Below are positions 1 through 9,733 of a stretch of 33,081 nt of DNA, in pieces. Numbering within the stretch: the stretch's first letter is position 1; each line of letters begins with the position of its first letter. This DNA comes from an uncultured Prevotella sp. (GTDB lineage: Bacteria; Bacteroidota; Bacteroidia; Bacteroidales; Bacteroidaceae). A program made the position numbers and the translations under genes. The notes beneath the pieces are model-generated. The model did not search any database, was not told the DNA's origin, and saw only the letters and a list, made by a program, of their open reading frames with translations. Location of the stretch: the NCBI GenBank assembly GCA_900768785.1, contig CAAGEG010000064.1, positions 1-33,081 on the forward strand, read 5' to 3'.

Positions 1-848
1 AGGTCGCCCTCCACCGCTGCCGCGGCTGTCCCAAGGGTGTAGTAGCCGCTCTCAAGCGGATAAAGCTCGCTCACGTTCAGTATGTTTCCTCCGCCGCTCC
101 CGCTTATCTCCACCAGGTCGCCTGCTTCATCGCTCCACACCCATAGGCTCTCGCCCATTATATAGACCTTGTTCTTCAGTGGTGCACTCCGGTCGGCATT
201 CATCCACATATCTGCTCCGTCCCAGTCTTTGAAGTAGGCTATCACTTCCTCTGCCACTTCTTGCTCCGGTTCGGTTACATCCACTGCTTCGTTAAGGCTT
301 AGCGGCTGCACTATTGTGGACGTTTTTATAGCCTTATATGCAAATACCTTAGCTGTGTTGTCCCACACCACACTGCCAAGTTTGCTGTCAGAGATGCCGC
401 TTATTTCCTTGCCTTCCACTATCTCCGTGAACCTTGCCGTAGCACCTTTTATTGCTGTGCCCACCATTGCATCATATCGCTCGGCTACTCCGTTGGCGTT
501 GTCTGCTGCCGCGTTTGCATTGGCGACCGCCGTTTCGGCATTCTCCTTGGCCACGGTTGCTTGCTCTGCCGCTTCAAAGGCCAGCCCCGCTGATACGTCG
601 GCTCGCGTCGCTGCTTTCTCGGCTTCGCCTGCCGCTGCATTCGCTGCTGCCGCTGCTTCTTCTGCTGGCTTCCTCAGCAGTGCTATTGGCGCACTCACCA
701 CTTCGCTGCCTCGCATCGCCGGCAGCGTATTTATCCCGTCAAGCGTCTCCACCGTTTCCAGTTCATCCACGCTTTGACTTTCACTCTTCAGTTGGTTGAT
801 GATTTCGTTCTTCAACTGCTGTTTCTCGTCGTCTGTTAATTCTGCCAT
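1..848 (-). CDS. Distal tail protein, 3' end cut by the window edge
   Basis: An open frame of 282 codons runs from ATG at 848 off the left edge of the window without a stop. The protein begins MAELTDDEKQQLKNEI. Residues about 45-110 are an alanine- and glutamate-rich helical stretch likely to form a coiled coil, followed by a more globular part rich in Trp, Asp and Gly. It lies 24 bp downstream of the 927-residue tail protein in the same minus-strand operon. Position at the distal end of the tail module and an alanine-rich stalk suggest a fibre or fibre-attachment protein. No DGR variable region is visible in the part present; the target could be the missing C-terminus or the next gene. The exact role is inference. 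Confidence 0.75.
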   Translation of the reverse strand, partial: MAELTDDEKQQLKNEIINQLKSESQSVDELETVETLDGINTLPAMRGSEVVSAPIALLRKPAEEAAAAANAAAGEAEKAATRADVSAGLAFEAAEQATVAKENAETAVANANAAADNANGVAERYDAMVGTAIKGATARFTEIVEGKEISGISDSKLGSVVWDNTAKVFAYKAIKTSTIVQPLSLNEAVDVTEPEQEVAEEVIAYFKDWDGADMWMNADRSAPLKNKVYIMGESLWVWSDEAGDLVEISGSGGGNILNVSELYPLESGYYTLGTAAAAVEGD

Positions 849-872
849 TTCTTTGTTGTTTTTATATTTTGT

Positions 873-3656
873 TTATGATAGCGTTTTCCACGTTCCGTCC
901 GCTCCCTTTACCTGCACCCCGGTTGCCGGGCTTACTCTGAAACCGCTGTTGCCGTTCTCCACGGCAAAGCTTATTCCGCTTTCGCCGTTGTGTGCAAGAA
1001 CATAGTTGTCTCGCCTGCTTCCTATCACAAAGCCGTTAGCAAAGTAGCGTGATATGTAGAACTCTGTCTTGTACGATGCTGTTATCCCGTTCCAGTTGGC
1101 GTATGCCCAGTCTGTGCAGAGCGATGGCGTGTAGTTATATGCCGTCAGTTGGTATTCCACCACCAGGCGGTGATATCCTGCCGCCACCTTTGCCTTTACT
1201 CCGCTCAGTGTCGCTTGATATGAGTCAAACACCACCTCGCCGCTCTCGTCTTGTCCCATGATAAAGCAGCCCGATTCCGCCACCAGCACCTTATGGGTTA
1301 TTTTCCCGAAGTCTTCGGTATCGCTCGTCTCTGCCCATAGCTGTAGCCTCGCCTGTGCGTTGCCCGGCTCTTTGGGGTTCACGTCGCTCACAACTCTCGT
1401 GTTAAGTGTCCCTCCGAAGTCTATCACCGCAGGGGTGTCTGTATGGAACACGCCGCTTAACGTTTCGCTTCCCACCTCCCAACTTAGGGGATGGTCTGTA
1501 TAGTTGTCCAGTGCCACGCCGCCGCTGCCGTTCGTTATCGTTATGTCGCCCTCGCTGTCGCCGAATATCGCATTGATGTCGTCAAAGGTATTTCCTTCAA
1601 ACACGGTACACAGTTCTCCGTTAGCGTCATATATCTCCACGCTCTTGTTGTCGGCGGTTATCTCCACCCGAAGTCCTCCCTCGTCGCCCGCCATGAGCGC
1701 TCGCGATGCCCTCAGTAGGTCTGCTGTCAGTTTGCCGTCGCTGTCAAGCAGCATCGTCGTCTCCCCGGAGTTGTTCTTCACCGCCACCTTGTCCGCCGTT
1801 AGCGTTATCCTTTTCTCCTCTATGTCTATCCCGGTCGCGGCAAGCCCATCGGTCATATCCTGCTTGGTCTTCAGGCTTATCCGCTCTGCTGTCGTCTCTA
1901 TCGATGAGCCGCCAAGCACATTACCATCTGCGTCAAAGTTGCCTGCCGCTATCTTCACTATCTTCTCGCTCTGCTCGAATAGTGTTCGGTATTCATGCTT
2001 CAGGTTCTCTATCTTGTCCGTGCTCAGCACAAGCATATACAGGTAGATATCTCCGTCAAACTCCAGCCTGAAGTCTCCGGTGCCGTTCCACAGCCCGTTG
2101 CATGTGTATTGCATATAGCCTTCGGTCTCGCTTATCGCTTCCTCTATCTCCATGCTGTTGTAGTTCGCGAATCCGCTCTTGTCAACGCCTTCAAAACGCA
2201 CTCGCAGAGTCCCACTTTTGGTACAGCGGTAGTAAAAGCTTAGATACACCGGCTGTGCCTCTTTCTCGCCGTTCACATTCTCGCTGAAGGAGGGGCGCAC
2301 TCGCAGGTTTCCGTTCTTTTGCTCTATATATTTGTTGCGAATTCTCACCACCGTCCTCCCCATGTCGGTTGTCACGCTGGCTCCGTCGCCTTTCTTGCTC
2401 AGCACGTTGTTGTTTGCCCATATCCACCGGTTCCCGGCTAAAAAGAATACCGTCTCGTTCTCGGTATTCCACTTGGCAAGTCCATCGCTGAACGACGGGT
2501 TGTCAAGGTAGCCGCGCCCTTCCACAAAGTCATCGCGTAGCCCTGCCACCGCACTCTTTATCTTGCCGTCGGTTATCTCAAACCGCGTCTGCACATCCTC
2601 GCCGTTCCGCATCACGAACTTGCCTCGCAGCCACACGTTGTCGCCAAAGAGTCCGTCTCCGCTCGGCTGCTCTTCTCCGAAGGTATCATCGTGGATGCCG
2701 TCAAGGTTGCCAAGTCTCGCTCGCAGGCAGCCCTCAAAGTTCGTCCGGTTCACTCCGTTCATCACGTCTATCCGTGGCTGTCCGTCTTCCGTCGCCGATA
2801 TCAGTACCAGGTTCTGCCTTTGCTTGTCGCTTGTGTTGCCCATTAGCACACATTCATCGCCTGCTTCCGGCTGCGTTTCTGCAAATGCTGCTATCGGTAT
2901 TATCACGCTTTCGCTGTCAGCTTCGGCTACTTCCACCCAGTATCCTCTGCTCTTTCCGTCGCTATACACTTGGCATCTTATAAGGTCATGAGCCATAAAT
3001 CCGTGAGCCTGTTCAAACCTTATCCTGTAGTTCGCGTCCTCAGTTTCCACGCTCTTCACCTTGCCGTTTGCCGCCGACACCACTATCTGGCCGCCAACAC
3101 TCCTGATTTTCTCTATCAGCAGTTCAAGCACCACCATCGTCTGTCTCACCGTCAGTGTATCTATCGTCAGATGCGTTTGCCCCGTCTCATCTTTCCATAG
3201 GCGATAGCCGCCTCCAAGCAGACCGTCCGTAAACTGCCCGGCACTGCACAGCGTGTCGGTTATCACCTCCGCATGTTCCACTATGTCTTCTTTCCTTACG
3301 GGCTGGTCTATATAGTCATCAAATCTTCGCCCTTCCCACTTTTCCGCATTGTCAGCTTCTGCAGCATGGCTCGCTTCGTCTGAGTAGCCGGCCTTTACCT
3401 TTTCCGTTACGCTCTCCTCGCTGCCATCTACCTTGTGCCGCAAATACAGGTAGCCGGCATCGTCCATACTCTGGGCGTCAAGTGCCGGCTTGTTGTCATG
3501 GCTATGCCCATCGCAGTCGCTATCCGCCCCGGTATTCGTTACGCTTATATTGATTGCCGTGCCGCCACTGCCGCCTGCTCCTGTGCCTTGTTTGCGCTTA
3601 CTTCTTGGTGCCGCCTCTCTAAGGTTTGTAACAAAACTATATTCTTTCTTTTCCAT
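873..3656 (-). CDS. Large distal tail protein (tail tip or fibre), 927 aa
   Basis: Begins MEKKEYSFVTNLREAAPRSK. Residues about 20-60 are a Gly/Ser/Thr-rich linker; the next hundred residues (WEGRRFDDYIDQPVRKEDIV) resemble the N-terminal part of tail proteins common in Bacteroidales phages. The middle and C-terminal parts are rich in beta-forming sequence with many Gly and Asp residues and no membrane segments. It starts 1 bp after the tail hub gene ends and precedes the partial gene at the left edge, so it is translated as part of the distal tail block. I recognise the general type from context and composition, not from a specific catalytic motif. It could carry receptor binding itself or anchor the next protein. 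No sequence resembling the DGR template was seen in it. Confidence 0.75.
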   Translation of the reverse strand: MEKKEYSFVTNLREAAPRSKRKQGTGAGGSGGTAINISVTNTGADSDCDGHSHDNKPALDAQSMDDAGYLYLRHKVDGSEESVTEKVKAGYSDEASHAAEADNAEKWEGRRFDDYIDQPVRKEDIVEHAEVITDTLCSAGQFTDGLLGGGYRLWKDETGQTHLTIDTLTVRQTMVVLELLIEKIRSVGGQIVVSAANGKVKSVETEDANYRIRFEQAHGFMAHDLIRCQVYSDGKSRGYWVEVAEADSESVIIPIAAFAETQPEAGDECVLMGNTSDKQRQNLVLISATEDGQPRIDVMNGVNRTNFEGCLRARLGNLDGIHDDTFGEEQPSGDGLFGDNVWLRGKFVMRNGEDVQTRFEITDGKIKSAVAGLRDDFVEGRGYLDNPSFSDGLAKWNTENETVFFLAGNRWIWANNNVLSKKGDGASVTTDMGRTVVRIRNKYIEQKNGNLRVRPSFSENVNGEKEAQPVYLSFYYRCTKSGTLRVRFEGVDKSGFANYNSMEIEEAISETEGYMQYTCNGLWNGTGDFRLEFDGDIYLYMLVLSTDKIENLKHEYRTLFEQSEKIVKIAAGNFDADGNVLGGSSIETTAERISLKTKQDMTDGLAATGIDIEEKRITLTADKVAVKNNSGETTMLLDSDGKLTADLLRASRALMAGDEGGLRVEITADNKSVEIYDANGELCTVFEGNTFDDINAIFGDSEGDITITNGSGGVALDNYTDHPLSWEVGSETLSGVFHTDTPAVIDFGGTLNTRVVSDVNPKEPGNAQARLQLWAETSDTEDFGKITHKVLVAESGCFIMGQDESGEVVFDSYQATLSGVKAKVAAGYHRLVVEYQLTAYNYTPSLCTDWAYANWNGITASYKTEFYISRYFANGFVIGSRRDNYVLAHNGESGISFAVENGNSGFRVSPATGVQVKGADGTWKTLS

Positions 3657-3657
3657 A

Positions 3658-5793
3658 TCACTTGTATTCTACTCCTTGGTAATTCTCCTCCGTAAGTTCT
3701 GCCATTGTAATCTCACTGCAGTCTTGCATTAGATCCTGTATCTCCGATAGCAGTATGTATTTCCCCTCCGTGCTTGCGTCTGTATATAGTCGCATCTCCG
3801 GAAGTATAGCCACCGTTCCTGTCAGTGTGTTATGCCGGCTCGCATATTGGCTATACACTGTTCCTATCAGCAGATGCTCAAGCCTCCCATAAACGCCGCC
3901 CCTGCAGAACTCTTTTATTGCCGAATATGCCGAGTCCATCACCAGTCCTCGCGATGTCGGAGAGTATCGCTTGTCGGGGGTCCCGATGATTGTGTCTATT
4001 GTAAGCTCTTCTTTAGCCGCTCTGTTTATCCACGCAGTGTCCTCTATGTCTTCAAAGTCAATATCTGTCCCGTTCTTCTTCACCACTTTCACTGTAGGAT
4101 TCTTATATAGCAGCCACCTTGCTCGGCTGTATATGTCCTTTTCCTCTCGTTTGTAGTCAAACTGGTATATCCCTCGTCCTACCACCAACTCAAGGTATCC
4201 GCCTTTGTATGGCGGTAGCTGTATCAGCTCGCCTTCTCCCATCGTCTTCCACTTTTTCGGCAGTCCGTCTCGGTAATAGCCTATTATCGGCTTATTCTTC
4301 TGCCAGCCTCCAAATCCGGTCGAACTCTTCCTGTCATCCCAATCGTAGTAGCACAGCCACATGCAGCCCCACTTTCCTGCACCTTCCACCCATTTGCATT
4401 TTGTATTCTCGTGCTTATAGCTATTTGTGTCTATCACTCCGCTGTTTTCATAGTGCATCAATATGTTTCCGTTCGTATCTTTCAGATACAGCATCACCGG
4501 CACATACCCGAAATTGCACCAGTCATTCAGCCGCTCCCAGTTCTTCTCCTCGTTTCTCTTCCCTGCACTCTCAAAGGGGTTGTACCTTGTGTCAAAGAGT
4601 AACTCAAGTGTGATTTTAAGCTGATATGACGAACTCAAATAACCTCCATACCCCAGAAATCCTCGCTCGGTCGTTATTATTGGCTCTGCTACGCACACCC
4701 CATTATTCTTCGCCCGGCTAAAGCTGTTCAGCATAAGTGTGTCATAGTTGCTCGGCATATTCCCTCTGTATGCCCACACCACTCCTGCCTCGTCGCTTCC
4801 GCTGTAGTCGCTGTCTATCCTGTAAAACATCGCCCCGTTTGTCAGGGTCAGCCCAAGTCCTTCCTGGCTCCCGGTCGCTATTCTGAATCCATCCGCCGCA
4901 TTTGCTGTCATTCCTGTCCAGTCGTTCTCAGTTAGATATAGCCTTCCGCTTTCTTTTTCGGGCAACACTTCGTCATGCTCTATAGTCCCTTCTATCACTG
5001 TGCTTTTGGCGTAGGGCGACAATGTCAGCTTCACGTTGTTGTACACTACGTCAACACCGAGGTGCGAGTCATCGCTTTTCCACCACACCTCGCTCGTCTC
5101 AAGGCTGTTCCACACTGCATTCAAGTCGTATAGCCACAGGTAGCCTCCCTTTTGAACCATTCTCAGCCCGAATGGTCGCAGTGTTTCCTCCAGCACTTCT
5201 CGCATTGTCATCGCCTCGCCGTCTTCATCGTAGAAGTTCTCGTTCACTATATAGAGCGTACTCAGGTCTATGCCTTCTCCTCCGTTATATCGTGCCGTGC
5301 TTATGTATTTGTTCACTCCATTGCTGTTTATTCCCATCGCCGCCACGCATTCATCTATCACTTCCTGTATCGTGCTTATCCCTTTTCTGCTCCAGTTCAT
5401 TCTCTCAAGCACGGCAAAGTCCGAGAACGAGAAGGTTACGTCATAGTCCCGTTCTGTCGAGTATGGCTCTTCGTAGAGTTCCGTGTCAAGTTGACCGCTC
5501 CAATATAGCTTCTCGTCTCTATACACGTCTGCTCTTATCGCCCCGGTCTCTATTGAATACAGGTCGATAAATTGCCGGTCTTTCAGGCTCTGGAGTGTCA
5601 GCGTCAGGCATGAGCCTTGTATCGGCTCCAACTTATCCACTTCATTCCACTCTATCTCCACCGGGGTCTCGTATGCAAATTGCACTTCTTCCGCTCCCTC
5701 CGGCATAGATTCGCTTGTCTTTATCTCCACTCGGTAGCTCACTCCGCCAACGCTCTTGAAGCTGCCTCTGTATTTAACTCGCCAGTTTGCCAT
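3658..5793 (-). CDS. Tail hub / baseplate-like protein, 711 aa
   Basis: Begins MANWRVKYRGSFKSVGGVSY. The N-terminal ~150 residues are beta-rich and resemble the distal-tail plus hub proteins that follow the tape measure in siphovirus-like Bacteroidales phages; the remainder is globular with many aromatic residues. The start codon overlaps the tape-measure stop (TAATG), indicating translational coupling. Gene order tube, chaperones, tape measure, this gene, then fibres is the standard order of tail genes in siphoviruses, and this fixes the role better than any motif I can see. Whether it combines Dit and Tal functions in one chain is inference. Confidence 0.7.
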   Translation of the reverse strand: MANWRVKYRGSFKSVGGVSYRVEIKTSESMPEGAEEVQFAYETPVEIEWNEVDKLEPIQGSCLTLTLQSLKDRQFIDLYSIETGAIRADVYRDEKLYWSGQLDTELYEEPYSTERDYDVTFSFSDFAVLERMNWSRKGISTIQEVIDECVAAMGINSNGVNKYISTARYNGGEGIDLSTLYIVNENFYDEDGEAMTMREVLEETLRPFGLRMVQKGGYLWLYDLNAVWNSLETSEVWWKSDDSHLGVDVVYNNVKLTLSPYAKSTVIEGTIEHDEVLPEKESGRLYLTENDWTGMTANAADGFRIATGSQEGLGLTLTNGAMFYRIDSDYSGSDEAGVVWAYRGNMPSNYDTLMLNSFSRAKNNGVCVAEPIITTERGFLGYGGYLSSSYQLKITLELLFDTRYNPFESAGKRNEEKNWERLNDWCNFGYVPVMLYLKDTNGNILMHYENSGVIDTNSYKHENTKCKWVEGAGKWGCMWLCYYDWDDRKSSTGFGGWQKNKPIIGYYRDGLPKKWKTMGEGELIQLPPYKGGYLELVVGRGIYQFDYKREEKDIYSRARWLLYKNPTVKVVKKNGTDIDFEDIEDTAWINRAAKEELTIDTIIGTPDKRYSPTSRGLVMDSAYSAIKEFCRGGVYGRLEHLLIGTVYSQYASRHNTLTGTVAILPEMRLYTDASTEGKYILLSEIQDLMQDCSEITMAELTEENYQGVEYK

Positions 5794-8700
5794 TATTCTG
5801 TCCTCCTCCTTATTCTGTCTGTCTTGTTTAATATTCCGCGCAGCACTCTTCCGTCTATCACGAATTCCACTTTGCCGCGCCCTTCGCTTCCGCTGTCGCC
5901 AATTATGTTCTTCAGCTTGTCAAGCGGTGCCACCACTTCCGGGTTGTTGCTCGCCCCGCTGTATTCGCCTATCAAGCCCATGGTTGGACCATAGACCAAG
6001 CCGCCATTGGCAAATGCCATAAGCCCTATTGCCTTGGTCTCTGCCACCGCTGCCGCCGAGAAGCCGGCTGCTATCCCGAAACCGGCAAATGGTATATATG
6101 CATGCGCCGCAAAGTATGCCGCACTCGCAAGCTCAAGGTACGACGCTGTCGCCGCCTTGTTTGCCGCTATCATCGGCAGCAATGCTGCCGCTGCCACCTC
6201 GCTCGTCCCGGCTACCATGCCCTGTGCCGCTTCTGTTCCCACTGTAGCTGCGGTCTGCGCTATGCTCGCTCCTGTCTGTACCTGCGTCACTGCTGTCAGC
6301 GTGTCTATTATCGAGATTATCCCGCTGATGCTCTCATAGAGGCTTATCGCTCCATCAACCACTGCCGTCAGCTTCTCCCACGCATTTCCGTTCCCTTTTA
6401 TCGCATCGGTTATACCGGTGATGCTGTTGCCAATGCCTTTCAGGTTTCCCCACGCATCGGCAAATTTCACGTTGTTCTTCTTTATCTGCTTCTCATAGCC
6501 TTTCCACGCCGTTATCAGTTTCTGAACTTCCTCTCGCTGGCTCGCGTCAAGTTTGCTGTTAGGGTCTTGTAGCATCTTCTGCAACGAGCGTATCTTGCTC
6601 TTCACTTCCTCAAGCCCTATCAGCTTCAGCTCCAGCTTCAGCTCCTTCCCGCTCAGTCGCCCAAGGTCTGCTACCTCTTTCTGCATTGAAGGCAACTCCG
6701 TCAGCTGCTGCATCGCATCTCGCTTCGCACCCAGCATTTCTATCGTTCGCTGAAGCCCTTCTATCTCGCTCGCATTTGCCCGCTTTATCTTCTGCTCATA
6801 GTAGCTTATCGCTTCTTCAAGCTTCTCTATATTCTCAAGTGTCGTTATGTCTCCGGGTGCTTTCACTTCCTCAAGCGTCCGGTCCCATTCCTGCTGCAGC
6901 TCTTTCAGCGCATTTATCTGCCGCTGTATCTCCACTCGCTCTGCCGCTGTCGCATGCTTCAGCCTCCCCTCATACCACCGCAATTCATTCCCGAGTTCCT
7001 CGTATGTGCTTATCTTCTCTATTGGTATTGCCGTATGCGAACTTGCTTCGAGCGTTCTTTTACGTTCGTTCAAACGCTGTATCTCCGCATCTATTGCAGC
7101 AAGATTCTCGGCAGAAGCTCGCCGACGCAAACCTTGCTGATACGCAATTTCCTTGTCTATATCTTCAAGAGAGTTAAGTTCTACCGGGCGACCATACGCA
7201 TCATACACAGCTTTTATAGCGTCCTGTTCTTGCTGAAGCTGAGTGATAATAGATTGGTATCTTTTAATTGCCTCAAGGTCAGTAGATGCTGTTTTCTCAA
7301 GCTGACGCTGGTAATACTTAATATTATTACCGAGTTCACTATAGCTTTGGGCATCCTCGATAAGAGTATCACCATTATATTGGTTCTTCGTTGATGTCTT
7401 TTTAGTTGTCAGTCCATATTTACGACCAAGTTGCTCATAACGCTTCTCCATCTGCCGCAATACTGCCGACTCCTTAGATGCCGCAGCTTCATCAACGCCG
7501 GCGAGACGTCCAACCTTTTTCTTTTGGTCTTCTATGAGTTGCCCAAGGCGTGTGTAGCTTGCCGATTGCCATTCAACGGAATCGGTATTGTTATCAATAT
7601 TAGTCTTGAGTTGTTGTGCGGCAGCGACCATCCTTTCTGTTGCCGTATCAAATCGGCCTTGGAGAATGCCTATGTCATCATATAATTGGTTTATGTCACT
7701 GGTAAGTTGGTCAAAAGCGGCTTTTCCTCCTTCCTTTTCCCAATTATAGTGTCCATTGCCATCTTGATCCAAATATGTTTGGTTCAAACGCAGATATTTT
7801 GACATCTTCTCCTCATACTCCATTCGCTTTGCAGCAAGTTGGGTCGCGATTATTTTTGCCTGTGCTTCATATCCAAGTTGCTCACAATATACTTTGCTGT
7901 TCTCAATAAGAACTTTATACCACTCAGAAGCATCTTTGTGATAACCGAGTGCATCCCCATACTTTTGATTAAGGTCTTCAACAACCTTCTGCTCATCGCC
8001 TTGCCCTTTCTGCAAATTACGCAAGGAGAGTAATGCCATATCAATCTCTGCCTTTGTGTCAGCAGTAGTTTGATTGAAGACATCCGTGCTCTCCTTCAGG
8101 ACATCAACCTTCTCTGCAGCCTCCTCTGCCTCGTCGCCCATTGAACTGAACAACGACACAAGCCCGGTGATAATAAGCGATATGCCCAACGTCGCCGCTG
8201 CATACAATGCCGTTACTGCCGCCGTTAGCGCCCATGTGCCTGCCGTGGCTGTTACAGAACTTGCGGCAAGCAGTCTTTGTGCTGCCGCTACCACCTTGGT
8301 GTGAACCGCCACCAATGCGGCAACTATCGCATTGCTTTTATGTGCTGCCGTGAACGCCTGTATCGCTATGGCTGCTTTCTTGGCTGTTGATGCCACCAGA
8401 ATCATTCCATAAATGGCTTGACCTCCCACAGCAACAAATTTCAAGTATGGCTGTATCGAGCTTGCTATTCCACCAGCCCAATCCATCATCGATGACAACT
8501 GGTTGTGCAGCATCTGGGTTACGCTCTCGCCACTCCCTGCCATATTCTCAAAAGACGCATCCATTGTTCCGCTGCTGCCCGCCATTGCACTCACATTGCT
8601 TTCGTATGTATCGGCAAGTTCCCCGGTGAGCGGTATCAAGGCTCTGATAGCCTCCGCACTGCCAAACAGCTTGCCATACACCTCCTGCTCAAGCATGCCG

Positions 8701-9578
8701 TTAGCGGATGCGTATTGCGTTATATCTGCACTCAATTGAGAAAGGAACTCTTTCATGCCACCGGCAGCCTGTATCGCGGCGGCATCAAATTTAATGCCCA
8801 TCTGCTCTGCCATCTCGCTTGCTTCGCTTGACGGTTTTATAAGTGCAGTGAATATGGCGGCAAGTTGTGTACTCACTTCGGCTGTGTTTCCACTCGGTCC
8901 CGTAAGCGTTGCAAACGCAGCCAATAATTCATCAATGCTCACGCCAAGAGTTGCTGCATTTCCGGCAACTCTCGGAAGTGCCTGTGCCAATTGCTCAAAA
9001 CTGGTTACGCCATTCTTGGCTGTCATCTGTATCTTGTCCTGAATGGCTCCTACCTCACTCCACTCAAGTGCATAATTCTTTATTATCGTTGATGTAACGG
9101 TCACAGTCTGCCCCAGGTCTGCTATTCCGCCGACTGCGCTTCTTGAACTTGTTCGCAGGAATTCAATCCAGTTGTCTTTGGGAACTCCGTTTGAGATAAC
9201 TTGATATAAACCGTTTGCCAGCTCTTCCTTGGCAAGGGGTACAACATCGGCTATCTCCTCCACTTTTCCTTTGAGATTGTCTAACTCATCAGCACTCAAT
9301 CCGGCCATCGTATTGACAGCCCTCATGCCTTTGTCAAACTTATTAAACTCATCTGCCAGCCCATTAACGACATTCTGCACCGCCCCTATGGCATCCTTAA
9401 TAGCCACAAATGCCATTCCCGAATGTGCAATGTCTTCTATGGCAGTGCTGAGGTCCTTGGTTTCTTTCACTGCTTCGCTAACTGCCTCCCTGAAGTCGTC
9501 TGCATTGACTTCAAGATTGTGAAGCACGGTTTCACCGTTTGTTTCAAGCTGAATCCGAAATTTAATAGTCCTATCCAT
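5793..9578 (-). CDS. Tape measure protein, 1261 aa
   Basis: The longest gene of the window. The N-terminal third contains the PhageMin_Tail-type pattern (ANGLYQVISNGV, GVSIDELLAAFATLTG) seen in tape measure proteins of the TP901 type. A hydrophobic block lies around residues 385-480, followed by a long charged coiled-coil region and an Ala/Gly-rich hydrophobic stretch near residues 1130-1205. It spans the tail lumen and sets tail length, and its hydrophobic parts probably help DNA entry. It follows the frameshifted chaperone pair as in most siphophages. Nucleotides about 7040-8130 (residues about 480-845) are clearly more A/T-rich and use different codons than the flanks, which suggests a recombined segment. 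Confidence 0.92.
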   Translation of the reverse strand: MDRTIKFRIQLETNGETVLHNLEVNADDFREAVSEAVKETKDLSTAIEDIAHSGMAFVAIKDAIGAVQNVVNGLADEFNKFDKGMRAVNTMAGLSADELDNLKGKVEEIADVVPLAKEELANGLYQVISNGVPKDNWIEFLRTSSRSAVGGIADLGQTVTVTSTIIKNYALEWSEVGAIQDKIQMTAKNGVTSFEQLAQALPRVAGNAATLGVSIDELLAAFATLTGPSGNTAEVSTQLAAIFTALIKPSSEASEMAEQMGIKFDAAAIQAAGGMKEFLSQLSADITQYASANGMLEQEVYGKLFGSAEAIRALIPLTGELADTYESNVSAMAGSSGTMDASFENMAGSGESVTQMLHNQLSSMMDWAGGIASSIQPYLKFVAVGGQAIYGMILVASTAKKAAIAIQAFTAAHKSNAIVAALVAVHTKVVAAAQRLLAASSVTATAGTWALTAAVTALYAAATLGISLIITGLVSLFSSMGDEAEEAAEKVDVLKESTDVFNQTTADTKAEIDMALLSLRNLQKGQGDEQKVVEDLNQKYGDALGYHKDASEWYKVLIENSKVYCEQLGYEAQAKIIATQLAAKRMEYEEKMSKYLRLNQTYLDQDGNGHYNWEKEGGKAAFDQLTSDINQLYDDIGILQGRFDTATERMVAAAQQLKTNIDNNTDSVEWQSASYTRLGQLIEDQKKKVGRLAGVDEAAASKESAVLRQMEKRYEQLGRKYGLTTKKTSTKNQYNGDTLIEDAQSYSELGNNIKYYQRQLEKTASTDLEAIKRYQSIITQLQQEQDAIKAVYDAYGRPVELNSLEDIDKEIAYQQGLRRRASAENLAAIDAEIQRLNERKRTLEASSHTAIPIEKISTYEELGNELRWYEGRLKHATAAERVEIQRQINALKELQQEWDRTLEEVKAPGDITTLENIEKLEEAISYYEQKIKRANASEIEGLQRTIEMLGAKRDAMQQLTELPSMQKEVADLGRLSGKELKLELKLIGLEEVKSKIRSLQKMLQDPNSKLDASQREEVQKLITAWKGYEKQIKKNNVKFADAWGNLKGIGNSITGITDAIKGNGNAWEKLTAVVDGAISLYESISGIISIIDTLTAVTQVQTGASIAQTAATVGTEAAQGMVAGTSEVAAAALLPMIAANKAATASYLELASAAYFAAHAYIPFAGFGIAAGFSAAAVAETKAIGLMAFANGGLVYGPTMGLIGEYSGASNNPEVVAPLDKLKNIIGDSGSEGRGKVEFVIDGRVLRGILNKTDRIRRRTE

Positions 9579-9607
9579 TGATGATTAAAAAATTTTTGTT
9601 ACCTTTG
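9578..9607 (+). promoter_or_regulatory. Bacteroidales-type promoter for the 34-aa membrane protein
   Basis: TTG at 9578-9580, a 19-bp spacer, then TACCTTTG at 9600-9607, matching the Bacteroidales -33 (TTTG/TTG) and -7 (TAnnTTTG) pattern with its usual spacing. Transcription would start near 9614 on the plus strand, about 15 nt before the ATG at 9629. It is oriented against the surrounding tail operon and overlaps the start codon of the tape measure gene. Confidence 0.6.
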
Positions 9608-9628
9608 TAAAAAGTTCAAATTAGAATT

Positions 9629-9733
9629 ATGATTAAAGTATTGGGCATATTTGCTATTTTAGTCGGCATCGTCTGGGGTCTCATTTTTGGCGTAGGACTT
9701 TGCTTCAGTAATCCTCGTAAAAAAAGAAGCTAA
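9629..9733 (+). CDS. Small single-pass membrane protein, 34 aa, antisense to the tail operon
   Basis: ATG at 9629 opens a 34-codon frame ending in TAA: an N-terminal MIKV, one hydrophobic segment of about 22 residues (residues 4-26, Gly/Ile/Val/Phe-rich), then a basic tail ending PRKKRS. The positive tail predicts the C-terminus in the cytoplasm. It is the only plus-strand gene in the 14-kb tail operon, sits between tape measure and tail chaperone, and has its own promoter. Its stop overlaps the stop of the convergent chaperone gene. Tiny membrane proteins expressed apart from late genes may serve superinfection exclusion or host membrane modulation, but the function here is unknown. Confidence 0.6.
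   Translation: MIKVLGIFAILVGIVWGLIFGVGLCFSNPRKKRS

Noticed and set aside
7850..8083. A 77-codon minus-strand frame inside the tape measure gene
   Set aside because: Out-of-frame shadow in a gene with continuous coding character.
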